A stretch of 64,000 bases of DNA. Origin: Mariniphaga sp041686935 (GTDB taxonomy: Bacteria > Bacteroidota > Bacteroidia > Bacteroidales > Prolixibacteraceae). Within the stretch, counting starts at the first letter, position 1. Every line of letters starts with the position of its first letter. The translations under genes were made by a program, and so were the position numbers. Positions 1 through 8,960 of this stretch are shown here, piece by piece. Location of the stretch: positions 1 through 64,000 of the forward strand of contig JAWLCW010000024.1 in assembly GCA_041686935.1 (NCBI GenBank). The letters run 5' to 3'. The notes under the pieces are model-generated. The model had not been told where the DNA came from. It did not search any database and worked only from the letters and a program-made list of their open reading frames with translations.

Positions 1-2
1 TG

Positions 3-80
3 ATTATGCAAAGTGGTAATGTAAAGAAAGATATGGAATCGATTGATTTTCAAACATATTTTTGGTGCCGCTTTGCATAA
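3..80 (+). other. possible 3' tail of a CDS entering from the left edge
   Basis: A frame that is open from the left edge runs 25 codons and stops with TAA at 78-80. It may be the end of a gene lying outside the window or chance. Nothing in the short peptide is recognisable. Confidence 0.2.
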
Positions 81-115
81 CGATATACTCCGCATAAAAA
101 GCCTTATGGAAAGCT

Positions 116-409
116 TTGCATAAAGCGTTTCGTATATCAAAAACAGACTTGAGAATACGCCCAATTTACCACAGGTTAAAAAACCGAATAGAAGCGCACA
201 TATGTATATGTTTTGCAGCGTATGCAATTTATAAAGAGCTGGAAAGACTATTAAAGGAAAACCAATTAGACATATCTCCGGAAAAAGCAATAGAAGCAAT
301 CAAGGAAATAAGACAACTCAAATATATACTCCCAAAATCAAAGCAGGTTAAAACAAAAATTCTTCAGCCAACAGAGTTGCAGGCACGACTTCTCAAAATT
401 GAGACATGA
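116..409 (+). pseudogene. 3' remnant of an IS1634-family transposase
   Basis: The 97-residue product matches, from memory of the family, the extreme C-terminus of IS1634/IS4-type DDE transposases: KAFRISKTDLRIRPIYHRL followed by RIEAHICICFAAYAIYKELE. Intact members are several hundred residues long. The catalytic DDE region is absent, and no frame in bases 1-115 continues the protein upstream, so this is a 5'-truncated relic. The only possible start is a TTG at 116, and it is unlikely to be translated. Similarity begins around residue 3. It marks an old insertion or deletion at this edge of the window. Confidence 0.75.
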
Positions 410-434
410 GTGCGGTGTCCCATTGCACAAAACA

Positions 435-459
435 GGGGAACCGCTCTTCAAAAAAGATT
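435..459 (+). repeat. degenerate copy of the GGAACCG hairpin repeat
   Basis: The segment begins GGGGAACCGCTCTTC and resembles the left arm and loop of the two perfect hairpins at 758-841, but it lacks the right arm. It lies between the transposase relic and the small unknown gene, so that gene is flanked on both sides by related sequence. Confidence 0.4.
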
Positions 460-473
460 AAAATAAGATTAAT

Positions 474-749
474 ATGAATCCGACTTTTAAAAAAATTCAA
501 CTTGTTCACAAGGAGCCCGGGCAGGAGTGCATAGAAATTCTGAAAAGTGCAATTGTGGAAGACAAAGTGTTGAAAAAGTACGAAATAGATAAAAATACAC
601 TGATTAACAGTTTGCCGGAAAAAATCATAAATAGTTTCTTAGATTTTCTTGGCAAATTCGAATTAAGTCGCAGGGAAATTATTTTGGAATTGATTAAAAA
701 AGGAGAGATTACATTAGTCTGTGATGAAGAACCTGAGAATTTCTGGTAA
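474..749 (+). CDS. small protein of unknown function
   Basis: A 91-residue frame starting at ATG 474. I do not recognise it. It has no signal peptide or membrane segment. It is predicted to be mostly helical and charged (many K and E), with an acidic end, DEEPENFW. The coding pattern looks genuine because isoleucine/leucine/lysine codons are spread evenly and the start codon is well placed. It sits between a transposase relic and paired hairpins that could end its transcript. It may be accessory DNA, or an antitoxin-like or regulatory small protein, but nothing in the sequence proves this. Confidence 0.5.
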   Translation: MNPTFKKIQLVHKEPGQECIEILKSAIVEDKVLKKYEIDKNTLINSLPEKIINSFLDFLGKFELSRREIILELIKKGEITLVCDEEPENFW

Positions 750-757
750 GTAGGAAG

Positions 758-788
758 GGAACCGTTCTTTCAAAAAGAGAACGGTTCC
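758..788. repeat. hairpin repeat copy 1, terminator-like
   Basis: Perfect 11-bp arms GGAACCGTTCT/AGAACGGTTCC enclose a 9-base loop. It follows the small unknown gene by 8 bases, so it could end its transcript, but the T-run after the stem is short (CCTTTG). It forms a direct repeat with the hairpin 53 bases downstream. Confidence 0.6.
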
Positions 789-810
789 TTTGTTCCTTTG
801 CTGAACCGAG

Positions 811-841
811 GGAACCGTTCTTTCCGAAAGAGAACGGTTCC
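811..841. repeat. hairpin repeat copy 2, terminator-like
   Basis: The same 11-bp arms as the copy at 758-788, with loop bases changed (TTTCCGAAAG region). It ends 6 bases before the stop codon of the leftward DUF4249 gene, so it may serve both converging transcripts. The two copies plus flanks look like a duplicated unit with a period of 53 bases. Confidence 0.6.
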
Positions 842-846
842 TTTGA

Positions 847-1737
847 TCATTTTCTCAATCCGCTTTCTATTCTCTCGTCAATTACAACCACATTCGAGTT
901 TGAAACATCGTGTGCGGTGAACAGGCCCAAAACCGGTTTTCCGTCGGATGCCGTAAAATTACCCTGAATGTTGGCGGGAGGAACGCTGAACAAACTGCCG
1001 GTTTGTGCCTGGTTGATTAGCTGAAAATAGAAATCATAGGCAAATGCCGAAATCGACGTTTGTTTCACCAAAACAGTATCGCCCAATTTCAGCCTCCGGT
1101 CTTCCGGTTTGGAGGGCTGGTGAAAATCGGTAAAAATCTCGAAGCTGTAAATGTAATTTCCGTCCACCAGTTCGTCGCTGGCAAAAATGAGAAAATCGGA
1201 CTGGCTGAGCAGCGTGTCGTTAATGTAAATATCCCATTTGTAAAGGTTGCCCAAACCGGGTGGTTCGTTTCCGTAAGTAAAAATTCCGAGAAACCGGTTA
1301 TCGCCGCGCAGCGAGGGCCGCACCTGGATGGAATCGATGGGTTCCACCGGCGCCAGCAAATCACGGGCAGTCAGCTCAATGCCGTCAACGTTTATGGCAA
1401 CCTGGTATTCCTTCCCCGGTTCGCCTTTAAAGTCGATTCCTTCCGGAACCTGATACCATCCTTTAATTTCAGGACTTTCAACCAGTTCAACAGCATTTTG
1501 AGGTTGCTCCTTTTCCGAAACCACAACTTCTGCACCGCTGATTCCAGCGAAACCGCTGTCGTCGTTCACCTTGCGGGTTTTATACAGGTACACAAAAGGA
1601 TTGCTTTCAGAAGTAATTTTGGCTTCCACGGCATAAAATTCAACCTCTTCCTCACTCAGTTTTACATCCACCACATCTTCGCACGAAACGAAAATTATCG
1701 CGACCAAAATCAGTATGTAAATTATTCTGTTCTTCAT
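847..1737 (-). CDS. DUF4249 family outer-membrane lipoprotein
   Basis: A 296-residue protein with a lipoprotein signal peptide: hydrophobic residues 5-17, then FVSCED with the lipid-anchored cysteine at about residue 19. The body is beta-rich and matches what I know of DUF4249. These are Bacteroidota lipoproteins almost always encoded right after a TonB-dependent receptor and thought to help it take up an unknown ligand. Here it lies 12 bases downstream of such a receptor on the same strand and is surely cotranscribed with it. The signal includes a VEFYAVEAKITSE segment near residues 33-45, the usual place where these proteins state a first beta-strand. The ligand is unknown. Confidence 0.85.
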   Translation of the reverse strand: MKNRIIYILILVAIIFVSCEDVVDVKLSEEEVEFYAVEAKITSESNPFVYLYKTRKVNDDSGFAGISGAEVVVSEKEQPQNAVELVESPEIKGWYQVPEGIDFKGEPGKEYQVAINVDGIELTARDLLAPVEPIDSIQVRPSLRGDNRFLGIFTYGNEPPGLGNLYKWDIYINDTLLSQSDFLIFASDELVDGNYIYSFEIFTDFHQPSKPEDRRLKLGDTVLVKQTSISAFAYDFYFQLINQAQTGSLFSVPPANIQGNFTASDGKPVLGLFTAHDVSNSNVVVIDERIESGLRK

Positions 1738-1749
1738 TTTGGATTCCTT

Positions 1750-4095
1750 TTAAAAATTAACATTCAGCGTTATCGCCGGAATAACCGTTCCAATAATTGA
1801 AAGTCGTGTGGCCTCCGTAACTGCCGGGTTTTCTTCATGTTGCCTGAAATAGATGGAATAGGCATTTCGCCGGGCATACACGTTGTAAAGCGAAACATTG
1901 AGCGACCGTTTGACTTTCCGGGTTTCGTTTTTCCGCGGGTTCCAGGTGGCGGAAAGGTCGAGCCGGTGGTAATCGGGAATGCGGTTGCTGTTCCGGTCGG
2001 CATAATAAAACAGTTTATTTCCCTGAACGGTGTATTTAGCCACGGGGTAAGTCACCGGGTTTCCGGTGGAAAAAACCCAGTTGGCCGAAACCGTAAAACG
2101 GGAATTCAGGTCGTGGTTCAGCACCACAGAAACATCGTGGGTGCGGTCGTATGTTGACGGGTAAGCCTTGCCGTTGTTGATGCCCGGCACTTTTCGCATG
2201 GAACGGGCCAGGGTGTAACTTACCCAGCCGGTAAACTGCCCTTCCTGCTTTTTCGCCAAAAGTTCCATTCCGTAGGCATAACCGCTTCCGCGCAGCAACT
2301 CGGTTTCCAGGTTTTCGTTTAAAAACAGCTCGGCGCCGTCTTTGTAATCTTTGATGTTTTGCATATCCTTGTAGTAAATCTCAACGGAAGTTTCAAATTC
2401 ATTCCGGTTAAAATTGCGAAAATACCCGGCGGCCACCTGGTTCGAAATCAGTGGTTTGATGTATTTATTCGAAGGCAACCAAATGTCGAGCGGTGTGGGT
2501 GAATTGGTATTGGAAATGAGGTGCAGGTTTTGCGCCATCCGGTTGTACGAAGCTTTCACCGAGCTGGTAGGACCAGTGGTGAGCCTGGCCGAAAAACGCG
2601 GCTCGAGGTTTACAAACGGCGAACCAATCCGCTCCCCTTTATCGTAACTGGTTTCATTAATCACCTCATCAGCCCGGGGTGATTCGGGATTCAGGTATTC
2701 CCGCACCTTCCCCTCGCCCACCTGCTGAAACACACTTACTCTGAGGCCATATTCCATCGAAAAGAGGTCGCCAATTTTCTGTTCGTTGGAAATATAAGCC
2801 GATCCATCGATGGCGTTGTAACGGGTAAGGTTCAGGGTTTGAAAAAATGAGTTTTCACTGGCCTTTATGTTTCCGGGCTCAAAACGGTGGCGAATCAGGT
2901 TCAGGCCAAAATTTATACGATTATCGGTATTCAGGAACCACGAAAAATTCTGCTTGAAATTGTAGTCACGCACATGCGAACTCCAGTCGAACTGGTCGGC
3001 AGTATTGCCCGGCACACCCAGGTTGTAATCGTAATTCGAGTAAATGAGCGAAGTATTTGAAAAAAGTTTCCCGTTAAAAATATGGTTCCAGCGAACGGTT
3101 CCGGTAATGTTTCCCCAGCGCATGTAAAGCGATTCGCCCAGTTTAAAATAATCGTCGCCCGTGTAGGCCGAAAAATAGAGGCGGTCTTTGTCCGAAAGCT
3201 TCATATTGGTTTTCAGGTTGAGGTCGTAAAAATACAACTGGTTTTCCTTCAGCTCGTCAATGCCAATAAGCCTTCCCACCACATCGGCATACGTTCTCCG
3301 GCCCGAAACGATAAAACTCCATTTATCCCGGATAACCGGCCCTTCAAGGGTTAACCGGCTGGAGATGTTTCCGATTCCGGCCTGTCCGCTGAACTGTTTG
3401 TTGTTTCCTTCCTTCATCCGGATATCGATAACCGAAGAAGCCTTCCCGCCATATTCTGCAGGGATGCCGCCTTTGTACACATCAATATCTTTAATGGCAT
3501 CGGAGTTAAAAACCGAAAAGAAACCCAGCAGGTGGGAAGCATTGTACACCGGGGCTTCGTCGAGAATGAGCAGGTTTTGGTCGGGCCCGCCACCGCGCAC
3601 ATACAAACCGGAACTGCCCTCGCCGCCGCTCTGGATTCCCGGCAGCAGCGTAATGGTTTTCAGCACATCCGTTTCGCCCATAAACGAGGGCAGCTTTTTC
3701 ACCATTTTTACCGAAACACGTTCCATGCTCATTTCCGTGCCGGAAATGTTCCGGTCTCTTCGTTCGGCCATAACCACCACATCGCCCAGTTGCGTGGTTT
3801 CCTCCTTCATAAAAACATCGAGGATCTGGTTTTCTTCAAGGTTGATTTCCACGATTTGTGTTTCATAGCCAATAAAAGAAAAACTGATTTGATGCTTGCC
3901 CTGTGGAAGGGTAACAGAATAAAATCCGTATGCATTGGAGGTCACGCCCTTCTGAATTTCGGGAACATAGCAGGTTGCCCCGGTTAGCGCCTCGCCGCTT
4001 TCCGCATCGCGAATGTGGCCGCTTAGTGTAGTATTTTGCGCATACGGCAAAAGATAAAGGCTCCCTAAAAGGACAACCAGAAAAAAATGCTTCAT
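1750..4095 (-). CDS. TonB-dependent receptor with carboxypeptidase-like N-domain
   Basis: Outer-membrane receptor of about 781 residues when started at the ATG at 4095. An upstream in-frame ATG at 4149 would put 18 polar residues before the signal peptide, so I reject it. Order: signal peptide (MKHFFLVVLLGSLYLLPYAQ), a carboxypeptidase-regulatory-like beta domain (LSGHIRDAESGEALTGAT), a plug domain (GLYVRGGGPDQNLLILDEAP) and a beta-barrel ending in an aromatic residue (LNVNF). It heads a two-gene unit with the DUF4249 lipoprotein. The pair resembles SusC/D-like uptake modules, but the partner is not SusD. The substrate cannot be read from the sequence; iron chelates, peptides or glycans are all possible. 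Confidence 0.9.
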   Translation of the reverse strand: MKHFFLVVLLGSLYLLPYAQNTTLSGHIRDAESGEALTGATCYVPEIQKGVTSNAYGFYSVTLPQGKHQISFSFIGYETQIVEINLEENQILDVFMKEETTQLGDVVVMAERRDRNISGTEMSMERVSVKMVKKLPSFMGETDVLKTITLLPGIQSGGEGSSGLYVRGGGPDQNLLILDEAPVYNASHLLGFFSVFNSDAIKDIDVYKGGIPAEYGGKASSVIDIRMKEGNNKQFSGQAGIGNISSRLTLEGPVIRDKWSFIVSGRRTYADVVGRLIGIDELKENQLYFYDLNLKTNMKLSDKDRLYFSAYTGDDYFKLGESLYMRWGNITGTVRWNHIFNGKLFSNTSLIYSNYDYNLGVPGNTADQFDWSSHVRDYNFKQNFSWFLNTDNRINFGLNLIRHRFEPGNIKASENSFFQTLNLTRYNAIDGSAYISNEQKIGDLFSMEYGLRVSVFQQVGEGKVREYLNPESPRADEVINETSYDKGERIGSPFVNLEPRFSARLTTGPTSSVKASYNRMAQNLHLISNTNSPTPLDIWLPSNKYIKPLISNQVAAGYFRNFNRNEFETSVEIYYKDMQNIKDYKDGAELFLNENLETELLRGSGYAYGMELLAKKQEGQFTGWVSYTLARSMRKVPGINNGKAYPSTYDRTHDVSVVLNHDLNSRFTVSANWVFSTGNPVTYPVAKYTVQGNKLFYYADRNSNRIPDYHRLDLSATWNPRKNETRKVKRSLNVSLYNVYARRNAYSIYFRQHEENPAVTEATRLSIIGTVIPAITLNVNF

Positions 4096-4362
4096 GTTTC
4101 CGTGTTTAACTGTTTTCGCTTCAATAAATCGTTGCTGAAATATTTGCAAGCCATTTATGCCAGGTGCAACAAACTTGCAGATAAAAAGGATTAGAATAAA
4201 ATCAAATTATAGTGGATTACCGTTTTATACCGGCAAACGGGTGGAATTATCTCATTAAAATCAATTAAAAATTGTAATCTGTTTTAACCTCTTCCTTTCC
4301 AATCGTTAAATTGGTATCATCCCTGAACATTCGAAAAAATATTCTCTAAAAATTGAATTTAA

Positions 4363-4494
4363 AATTGTGATGTAATGATTGACCAAATTAGGGCAATTGA
4401 TAATAAACGACTTGTTAAGAAAGTTGGAAGTTTACCTCAAAACCTGATTGAAAAGGTGAAAGAAAATTTGATGATAATAAATGATTTAGAATAA
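4363..4494 (+). pseudogene. 3' remnant of a MazF/PemK-type toxin
   Basis: Reading from 4363 the frame gives NCDVMIDQIRAIDNKRLV and continues KKVGSLPQNLIEKVKEN to a TAA at 4492-4494. This matches the C-terminal third of MazF/PemK endoribonuclease toxins, where VDQIR-ID-KRL is a conserved strand-helix. A stop codon at 4360-4362 cuts the frame, and no upstream frame supplies the N-terminus, so it is a truncated relic. No antitoxin gene is visible. It lies in the 668-base gap between the receptor and the GH97 gene. Confidence 0.65.
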
Positions 4495-4526
4495 TTTGGG
4501 AAGACGATTAAGAAATTAAAATCTTA

Positions 4527-4666
4527 ATGAGTTTACTAAAAATAAGAGACAAAATGGGATTTATACCAATTACGATTAACAGTTACATAAAAAACGCCTG
4601 AAAAACAATCCTGGTGAAAATGAAAAAGATTTAAGGGAACGGCTTAATTCTGCACTGCCAGATTGA
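4527..4666 (+). pseudogene. frameshifted relic of a small gene
   Basis: A short frame from ATG 4527 (MSLLKIRDKMGFIPITINSY) stops at 4601. A second frame then continues at about 4604 with NNPGENEKDLRERLNSALPD and stops at 4666. Together they read like one small protein broken by a frameshift. It resembles a family of short uncharacterised Bacteroidota proteins I recall only vaguely. A further open piece at about 4660-4730 (IEVENRLISIEEKYKIEI) may belong to it or to a third relic. With the MazF remnant it makes this gap a graveyard of accessory genes. Confidence 0.45.
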
Positions 4667-4763
4667 AGTTGAAAACAGGCTCATTTCGATAGAAGAGAAA
4701 TATAAAATAGAAATTGCCAACGAACATTAAGCACGTTCGAAATGTGCGCGTTTTTGCAGATCC

Positions 4764-6653
4764 TTAAATCTTCCGAAAATGCACCGCCAGCCCCGAATTT
4801 CCTGCTACTTCAAACTCCATTATTGAACTGGCATTTACTTTCCGGGTTTCAATTTTTACGTTGGTGGATGATTCCGAACCGGGGTCGTGGGAATTAATGA
4901 CTGCCTCGTAGCTGGCGCTCTCGTCCAGGAAATCCAGGGAAAACTTTAGGGTTCTTCCGGTGTTTCCTGTGAGGGAGCCCAAAAACCAGTCGCTGCCCGA
5001 TTTCCGGGCGATGGTGGCATATTCCCCGATTTTCCCTTCAATCACTTTGGTTTTGTCCCAAACGGTGGGCATATTTTTAAAAAAATCGAGTTCAGGAACA
5101 TTCTGAATGTATCCTTCCGAACTTCCTGCGCCGCCTGTTCTGCCGGGTGAACCCTGCGGACGATCGTACCAGTACAAAAACTGCCACGGGCTGTACAACA
5201 TCACCGCCTTGGCCAGTTGCGACACATGACCTCCCATTTTTTCTGTGACGCGCGGAGCAAAATAGCAAATGGTATTGTCGCCGGCGCCGGCCAGCATGCG
5301 GGTAAACAGAGTAATCAGCGTGTGTTCGTTGGAAGGACTTTCCTCGTCGCCGCGAATTCCTTCCTGTGTCATCAGGTTCGGAAACGTTCGCGAAAAACCG
5401 GTGGGCCGGTATTCGTCGTGAATATCCACCATAAGTTGGTTCTCAGCCGCTTTTTTTACAGCCTCGTGCAACCAGGCGGTCCATTCCTGAGAACCCACCT
5501 GCACAAATCCGTATTTTACACCTTTTATTCCCCACGATTTGTATAACGGCAGAATTTCATCCAATTGTTTTTCCAGTGCCCTGCGGTTCACATAAACAAT
5601 AATCCCGATTCCTTTGCTTTCGGCATAGTCAATCACTTTATGCAAATCAAGCGGGCCGGGCGAACGGGCCGGATCAACAGTAACAGTGGTTGCATCCGAA
5701 TTTTCATCACCCTCAGGGCCATACCAGCCGGCATCGAACTCCACATACTGCAAGCCGTTTTCTACGGCAAAATCCACACAGGCCAGCCCGCCCTGCGTGG
5801 TGAGCGTCACTTCCCGAATTACTTTTCCGGGTTTAATCCACGAAACATCGTCAATGGCGCACGGGTCGTTCAGATTTTCGTAAAAAAAATTGTTTTCCAG
5901 CAATTCACCCGGTGAGTTACCAATCATGATGGTGCGCCAGGGTGTGGTGTAAGGAAGCTCAACGGCTGGCGCGTCGTGAAGCGAGGCCACCAGTGAATTT
6001 TCCCGTTCGCCTGCCAGCAACTTCATGCGTGAAAAATCGATGAGTTTTGCCTCTCCCAAAACCAGAAAATGGTTGCCAGTTTCAATCACCAAAGGTCGTT
6101 CGGCAGGCTGTTCAATTTCGTTAATTGGTACTTTCCGGTACTCCGACTGCGCCCTGTCTGAAACCCAGGCTGGATGATTCCCGGTCAGCCTGAATTCGGT
6201 CAGTTCTTTTTGCAGGGTGATTTTATTTTTCCCCGGTTGCGGTAAAAAAGTATAGTTGAACGCCATGCCTTCATTATAAATCCGGAAAGTCATTTCAAAT
6301 TCCCGTTGCGGCAGATCGGTTTCCCGGAACCGGATTTTTATCTGGTTGTAATGGTCTTTTACCTCCAGCCGTTCACCATAAACCGGTTGCCAAATCAGGT
6401 TCACTGTCGTTTTTTCCGAAGAAACCTTTTCGGGATTTTTCCCCAAAACCGATTCTCCTTCGGGCAGAAAACCAAGCTTCGATGACTGGATTAAAACTGA
6501 ACCTTCAAAAAACACTGAATAAGAAAGATCTAAAGAATCATCAACTGCAATCTGAACTTCAGTTTTACCGTCGGGGCTGAAAACATTAATATCTGACTTT
6601 TTTGTACAAGAGAAAAGAATGAACAGGACGAATAGGAAAAGGGTGAATCTCAT
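4764..6653 (-). CDS. glycoside hydrolase family 97 lipoprotein
   Basis: A 629-residue protein with a lipoprotein signal (FILFSCTKK, Cys at about residue 16). Residues 25-260 form the beta-sandwich typical of GH97, residues 270-540 the (beta/alpha)8 barrel (EFDAGWYGPEGDE at 305-317, GIKGVKYGFVQVG at 375-387, IHDEYRPTG at 411-419, TQEGIRGDEE at 429-438), and the rest a C-terminal sheet. GH97 enzymes cleave alpha-glucosides or alpha-galactosides. The nucleophile Asp of retaining members is Gly382 here. The base Glu of the inverting SusB type aligns with Asp413. Glu437 fits the general acid. It therefore belongs to neither textbook subgroup. It is likely surface- or periplasm-anchored. It stands alone: no SusCD pair lies next to it. 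Confidence 0.9.
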   Translation of the reverse strand: MRFTLFLFVLFILFSCTKKSDINVFSPDGKTEVQIAVDDSLDLSYSVFFEGSVLIQSSKLGFLPEGESVLGKNPEKVSSEKTTVNLIWQPVYGERLEVKDHYNQIKIRFRETDLPQREFEMTFRIYNEGMAFNYTFLPQPGKNKITLQKELTEFRLTGNHPAWVSDRAQSEYRKVPINEIEQPAERPLVIETGNHFLVLGEAKLIDFSRMKLLAGERENSLVASLHDAPAVELPYTTPWRTIMIGNSPGELLENNFFYENLNDPCAIDDVSWIKPGKVIREVTLTTQGGLACVDFAVENGLQYVEFDAGWYGPEGDENSDATTVTVDPARSPGPLDLHKVIDYAESKGIGIIVYVNRRALEKQLDEILPLYKSWGIKGVKYGFVQVGSQEWTAWLHEAVKKAAENQLMVDIHDEYRPTGFSRTFPNLMTQEGIRGDEESPSNEHTLITLFTRMLAGAGDNTICYFAPRVTEKMGGHVSQLAKAVMLYSPWQFLYWYDRPQGSPGRTGGAGSSEGYIQNVPELDFFKNMPTVWDKTKVIEGKIGEYATIARKSGSDWFLGSLTGNTGRTLKFSLDFLDESASYEAVINSHDPGSESSTNVKIETRKVNASSIMEFEVAGNSGLAVHFRKI

Positions 6654-6701
6654 GGTATTAAATTTTGCATTTCAATTATGTGTAAAAATACGCAAAAAGA
6701 A

Positions 6702-6741
6702 AAAATGCCACCCCGGTTTTTATTTTCCTGGATGGCATTTT
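6702..6741 (-). terminator. terminator after the molybdenum hydroxylase operon
   Basis: On the minus strand the arms AAAATGCCATCC and GGGTGGCATTTT form a stem followed by a T-rich run (complement of the A-rich 6691-6701). It lies about 70 bases past the stop codon of the large subunit and about 50 bases before the GH97 start, separating the two transcripts. Confidence 0.6.
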
Positions 6742-6812
6742 GTTTAAATCCCCTTTAATTGCAATTATTTCACAATCTAAAAAAAACTTTACCTGAAGGC
6801 TATTTTAATTCT

Positions 6813-8960
6813 TCAACTTTTTTTCAACGCTTCCAAAATTCTTTCCGGTGTTAACGGCATCCGGAAAACCCGTGCGCCGCAGGCATCAAAAACAGCATTG
6901 GCAATGGCGCCGCCCACCGAAACAATGGCCGGTTCTCCTCCTCCCTGCGGTGGTTCATCCATGGCATCTACCGTAACCGATTCAATTTTTTCAGGAATCA
7001 TGGAAAAAAGCGGTATTTGGAAGTCGGCAAAATTCTGGTTTTTCACAGTACCCCAGTCAAATTTTACTTCCTCGGTAAGCGAATAGCCGAGTCCCATGTT
7101 CACACAACCTTCGGCCTGAATGTCAGTTCCCTGAGGATTGACCACCTGGCCCATATCCTGTCCAACAACTGCGCGCAGCACTTTCACGTGGCCTGTAGTT
7201 TTATCTACTTTTACCTCAATCATAATGGTTACGTATGTTCCCGCATCAATACCGAGAGCCATACCCTTGCCATGTCCTTCGGGCAGTTTAACGGTATTCC
7301 AGCCAAATTTTTCAGCCGCCACCTGCATCGAACGCCTTGCGCGGTTTTCCCCAATGTTCTTCATTCGAAACTCCAGCGGGTCCATCCCGATTTTGTGCGC
7401 CATAATATCAAAATGTACTTCCCGCGCAAAAGTGTTGGTCGGGTTTCCGGGAGCGCGCCAGGCCCCTGTATAAAAGGGGTGTACGTCCGGCCCTTCGTAA
7501 GTGGTTGTTTCATGGTTTGGAATATTGTAAAACGGGTCTGTCCCACGTGCGCCTGAACAATAGGCATCAAAATCCAGGCAGGTGATTTTACCTTCTTTGG
7601 TAACACCCGAACTGATTTTCACCACGGCAGCCGGACTGAATCTGTCGTACATAAATTCCTCCCTGCGGCTCCACATGAGCTGAATATATGTCCCTTCCAC
7701 CATTTTGGCGATGCGTGCAGCTTCCACAGCTTGCTGGTTATATATTTTTCCGCCGAATCCACCGCCGAGAAAAATCTGTTTCAGTTGAACATTTTCCAGC
7801 GGAAGTTTCAGTTCGTCGGAAATTTCCTGGCGGGTGCCAAACGGTGTTTGCGACGAAGCCCACATGGTAATCTTTCCGTTTTCGAAAACAGCAGTGGCTG
7901 CATGCGTTTCAATGGAAGCATGGGCTTTGTAGCCATCATGGTATTCTTCTTCAAAAAGAAAATCGGCCTCTTTTTTCCCTTGTTCAAGATCGCCGCCACT
8001 GTGCCTAACCCGGCCTTCGGTAGCGGTTTTTAAAATATGTTCGAAAATGGTTTCATCATCTGCTTTCGAAGGAGGTATTTCCCATTTGGCTTCAATGGCA
8101 TTCACTGCTTTTTCGGCCATTTCAGGGTGTGTATGAAGAACCACAATAAAATCGTCTTCCCTGAGCAGTTTAACACCCGACATGGCTTCAGCCTTCGAGG
8201 TGTCAACCGAAATAAGTTTTGAGCGGTGAGCCGGCGGACGCAAAATCTTTGCATAAAGCATTCCCGGAAACTGCATATCAGCCGCATACAAAGCCTTTCC
8301 TGTTACTTTTTCCAGGGAATCCCTTCGCAGGTAAGATTTTCCGATAATATCAAATTCGCCGGGTTTTTTGATTTCCGGTTTTTCACTCAGGCCACGAACG
8401 ATTTTTTTGCCTTTAGTTAATTCTTCGTAGGTAACAAATTTCGATTTGTCGGACTTCACAACCACTTTGCCGGTTGTTGCTTCGAGCCGGTCAACCGGCA
8501 CGTCCAGTTTTTCAGAAGCCAGTTCTAAAAGAACAAGGCGGGCTTCGGCTGCTGCGGCACGAATCAGCGGATCGTGAAAACGGGTGGTCATTGAACCCCA
8601 GGTGCCTGCATCGTAAGGAACCAGGTCGGTATCGCCCATAATCATGTTCACGCGGTCGAGGCTCACCTCCAACTCATCGGCCAACACCTGTGCCAGGGAG
8701 GTATTAATGCCCTGTCCCATTTCAATTTTCCCGGAAAAGCAATCCACAAAACCATCTTCCCTTACCCGCAGGTACGCGTTAAATTCAGGAAATTCCTGGT
8801 CATCTTTTCCCCGGAATGCCTTTGTAAATGCGAGTTGGCTCAGTGAAAAAACGATTATTATGCCTCCACCCAGCCTGTTTAGAAACTCACGTCTGTCGAA
8901 TTTCACGGGTGGTGAATCAAAATCGTCAAAATAAAGCTTGTTAATTTTGTCTGCTTTCAT
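6813..8960 (-). CDS. molybdopterin-binding subunit, xanthine dehydrogenase family, Tat-exported
   Basis: Large subunit of a molybdenum hydroxylase, 715 residues from the ATG at 8960. That ATG overlaps the upstream stop by 4 bases (ATGA) and has AGGAGA about 8 bases ahead. An earlier in-frame ATG at 9038 lies inside the preceding gene and is rejected. A twin-arginine signal is plain: FDRREFLNRL at residues 21-30, then a hydrophobic stretch. Family motifs include FSGKIEMGQGINTSLAQV, IFLGGGFGGKIYNQQA and, near the C-terminus, QGGGEPAIVSVGG, whose Glu (about 676) is the expected catalytic base. The architecture matches isoquinoline 1-oxidoreductase/aldehyde oxidase-like enzymes that act in the periplasm. 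The substrate is unknown. No cytochrome c or FAD subunit gene is present beside it. Confidence 0.9.
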   Translation of the reverse strand: MKADKINKLYFDDFDSPPVKFDRREFLNRLGGGIIIVFSLSQLAFTKAFRGKDDQEFPEFNAYLRVREDGFVDCFSGKIEMGQGINTSLAQVLADELEVSLDRVNMIMGDTDLVPYDAGTWGSMTTRFHDPLIRAAAAEARLVLLELASEKLDVPVDRLEATTGKVVVKSDKSKFVTYEELTKGKKIVRGLSEKPEIKKPGEFDIIGKSYLRRDSLEKVTGKALYAADMQFPGMLYAKILRPPAHRSKLISVDTSKAEAMSGVKLLREDDFIVVLHTHPEMAEKAVNAIEAKWEIPPSKADDETIFEHILKTATEGRVRHSGGDLEQGKKEADFLFEEEYHDGYKAHASIETHAATAVFENGKITMWASSQTPFGTRQEISDELKLPLENVQLKQIFLGGGFGGKIYNQQAVEAARIAKMVEGTYIQLMWSRREEFMYDRFSPAAVVKISSGVTKEGKITCLDFDAYCSGARGTDPFYNIPNHETTTYEGPDVHPFYTGAWRAPGNPTNTFAREVHFDIMAHKIGMDPLEFRMKNIGENRARRSMQVAAEKFGWNTVKLPEGHGKGMALGIDAGTYVTIMIEVKVDKTTGHVKVLRAVVGQDMGQVVNPQGTDIQAEGCVNMGLGYSLTEEVKFDWGTVKNQNFADFQIPLFSMIPEKIESVTVDAMDEPPQGGGEPAIVSVGGAIANAVFDACGARVFRMPLTPERILEALKKS

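Noticed and set aside
1060..1800. Long rightward open frame opposite the DUF4249 gene
   Set aside because: It runs antisense to a well-supported lipoprotein gene, has no recognisable domain, and its composition is that of a shadow frame.
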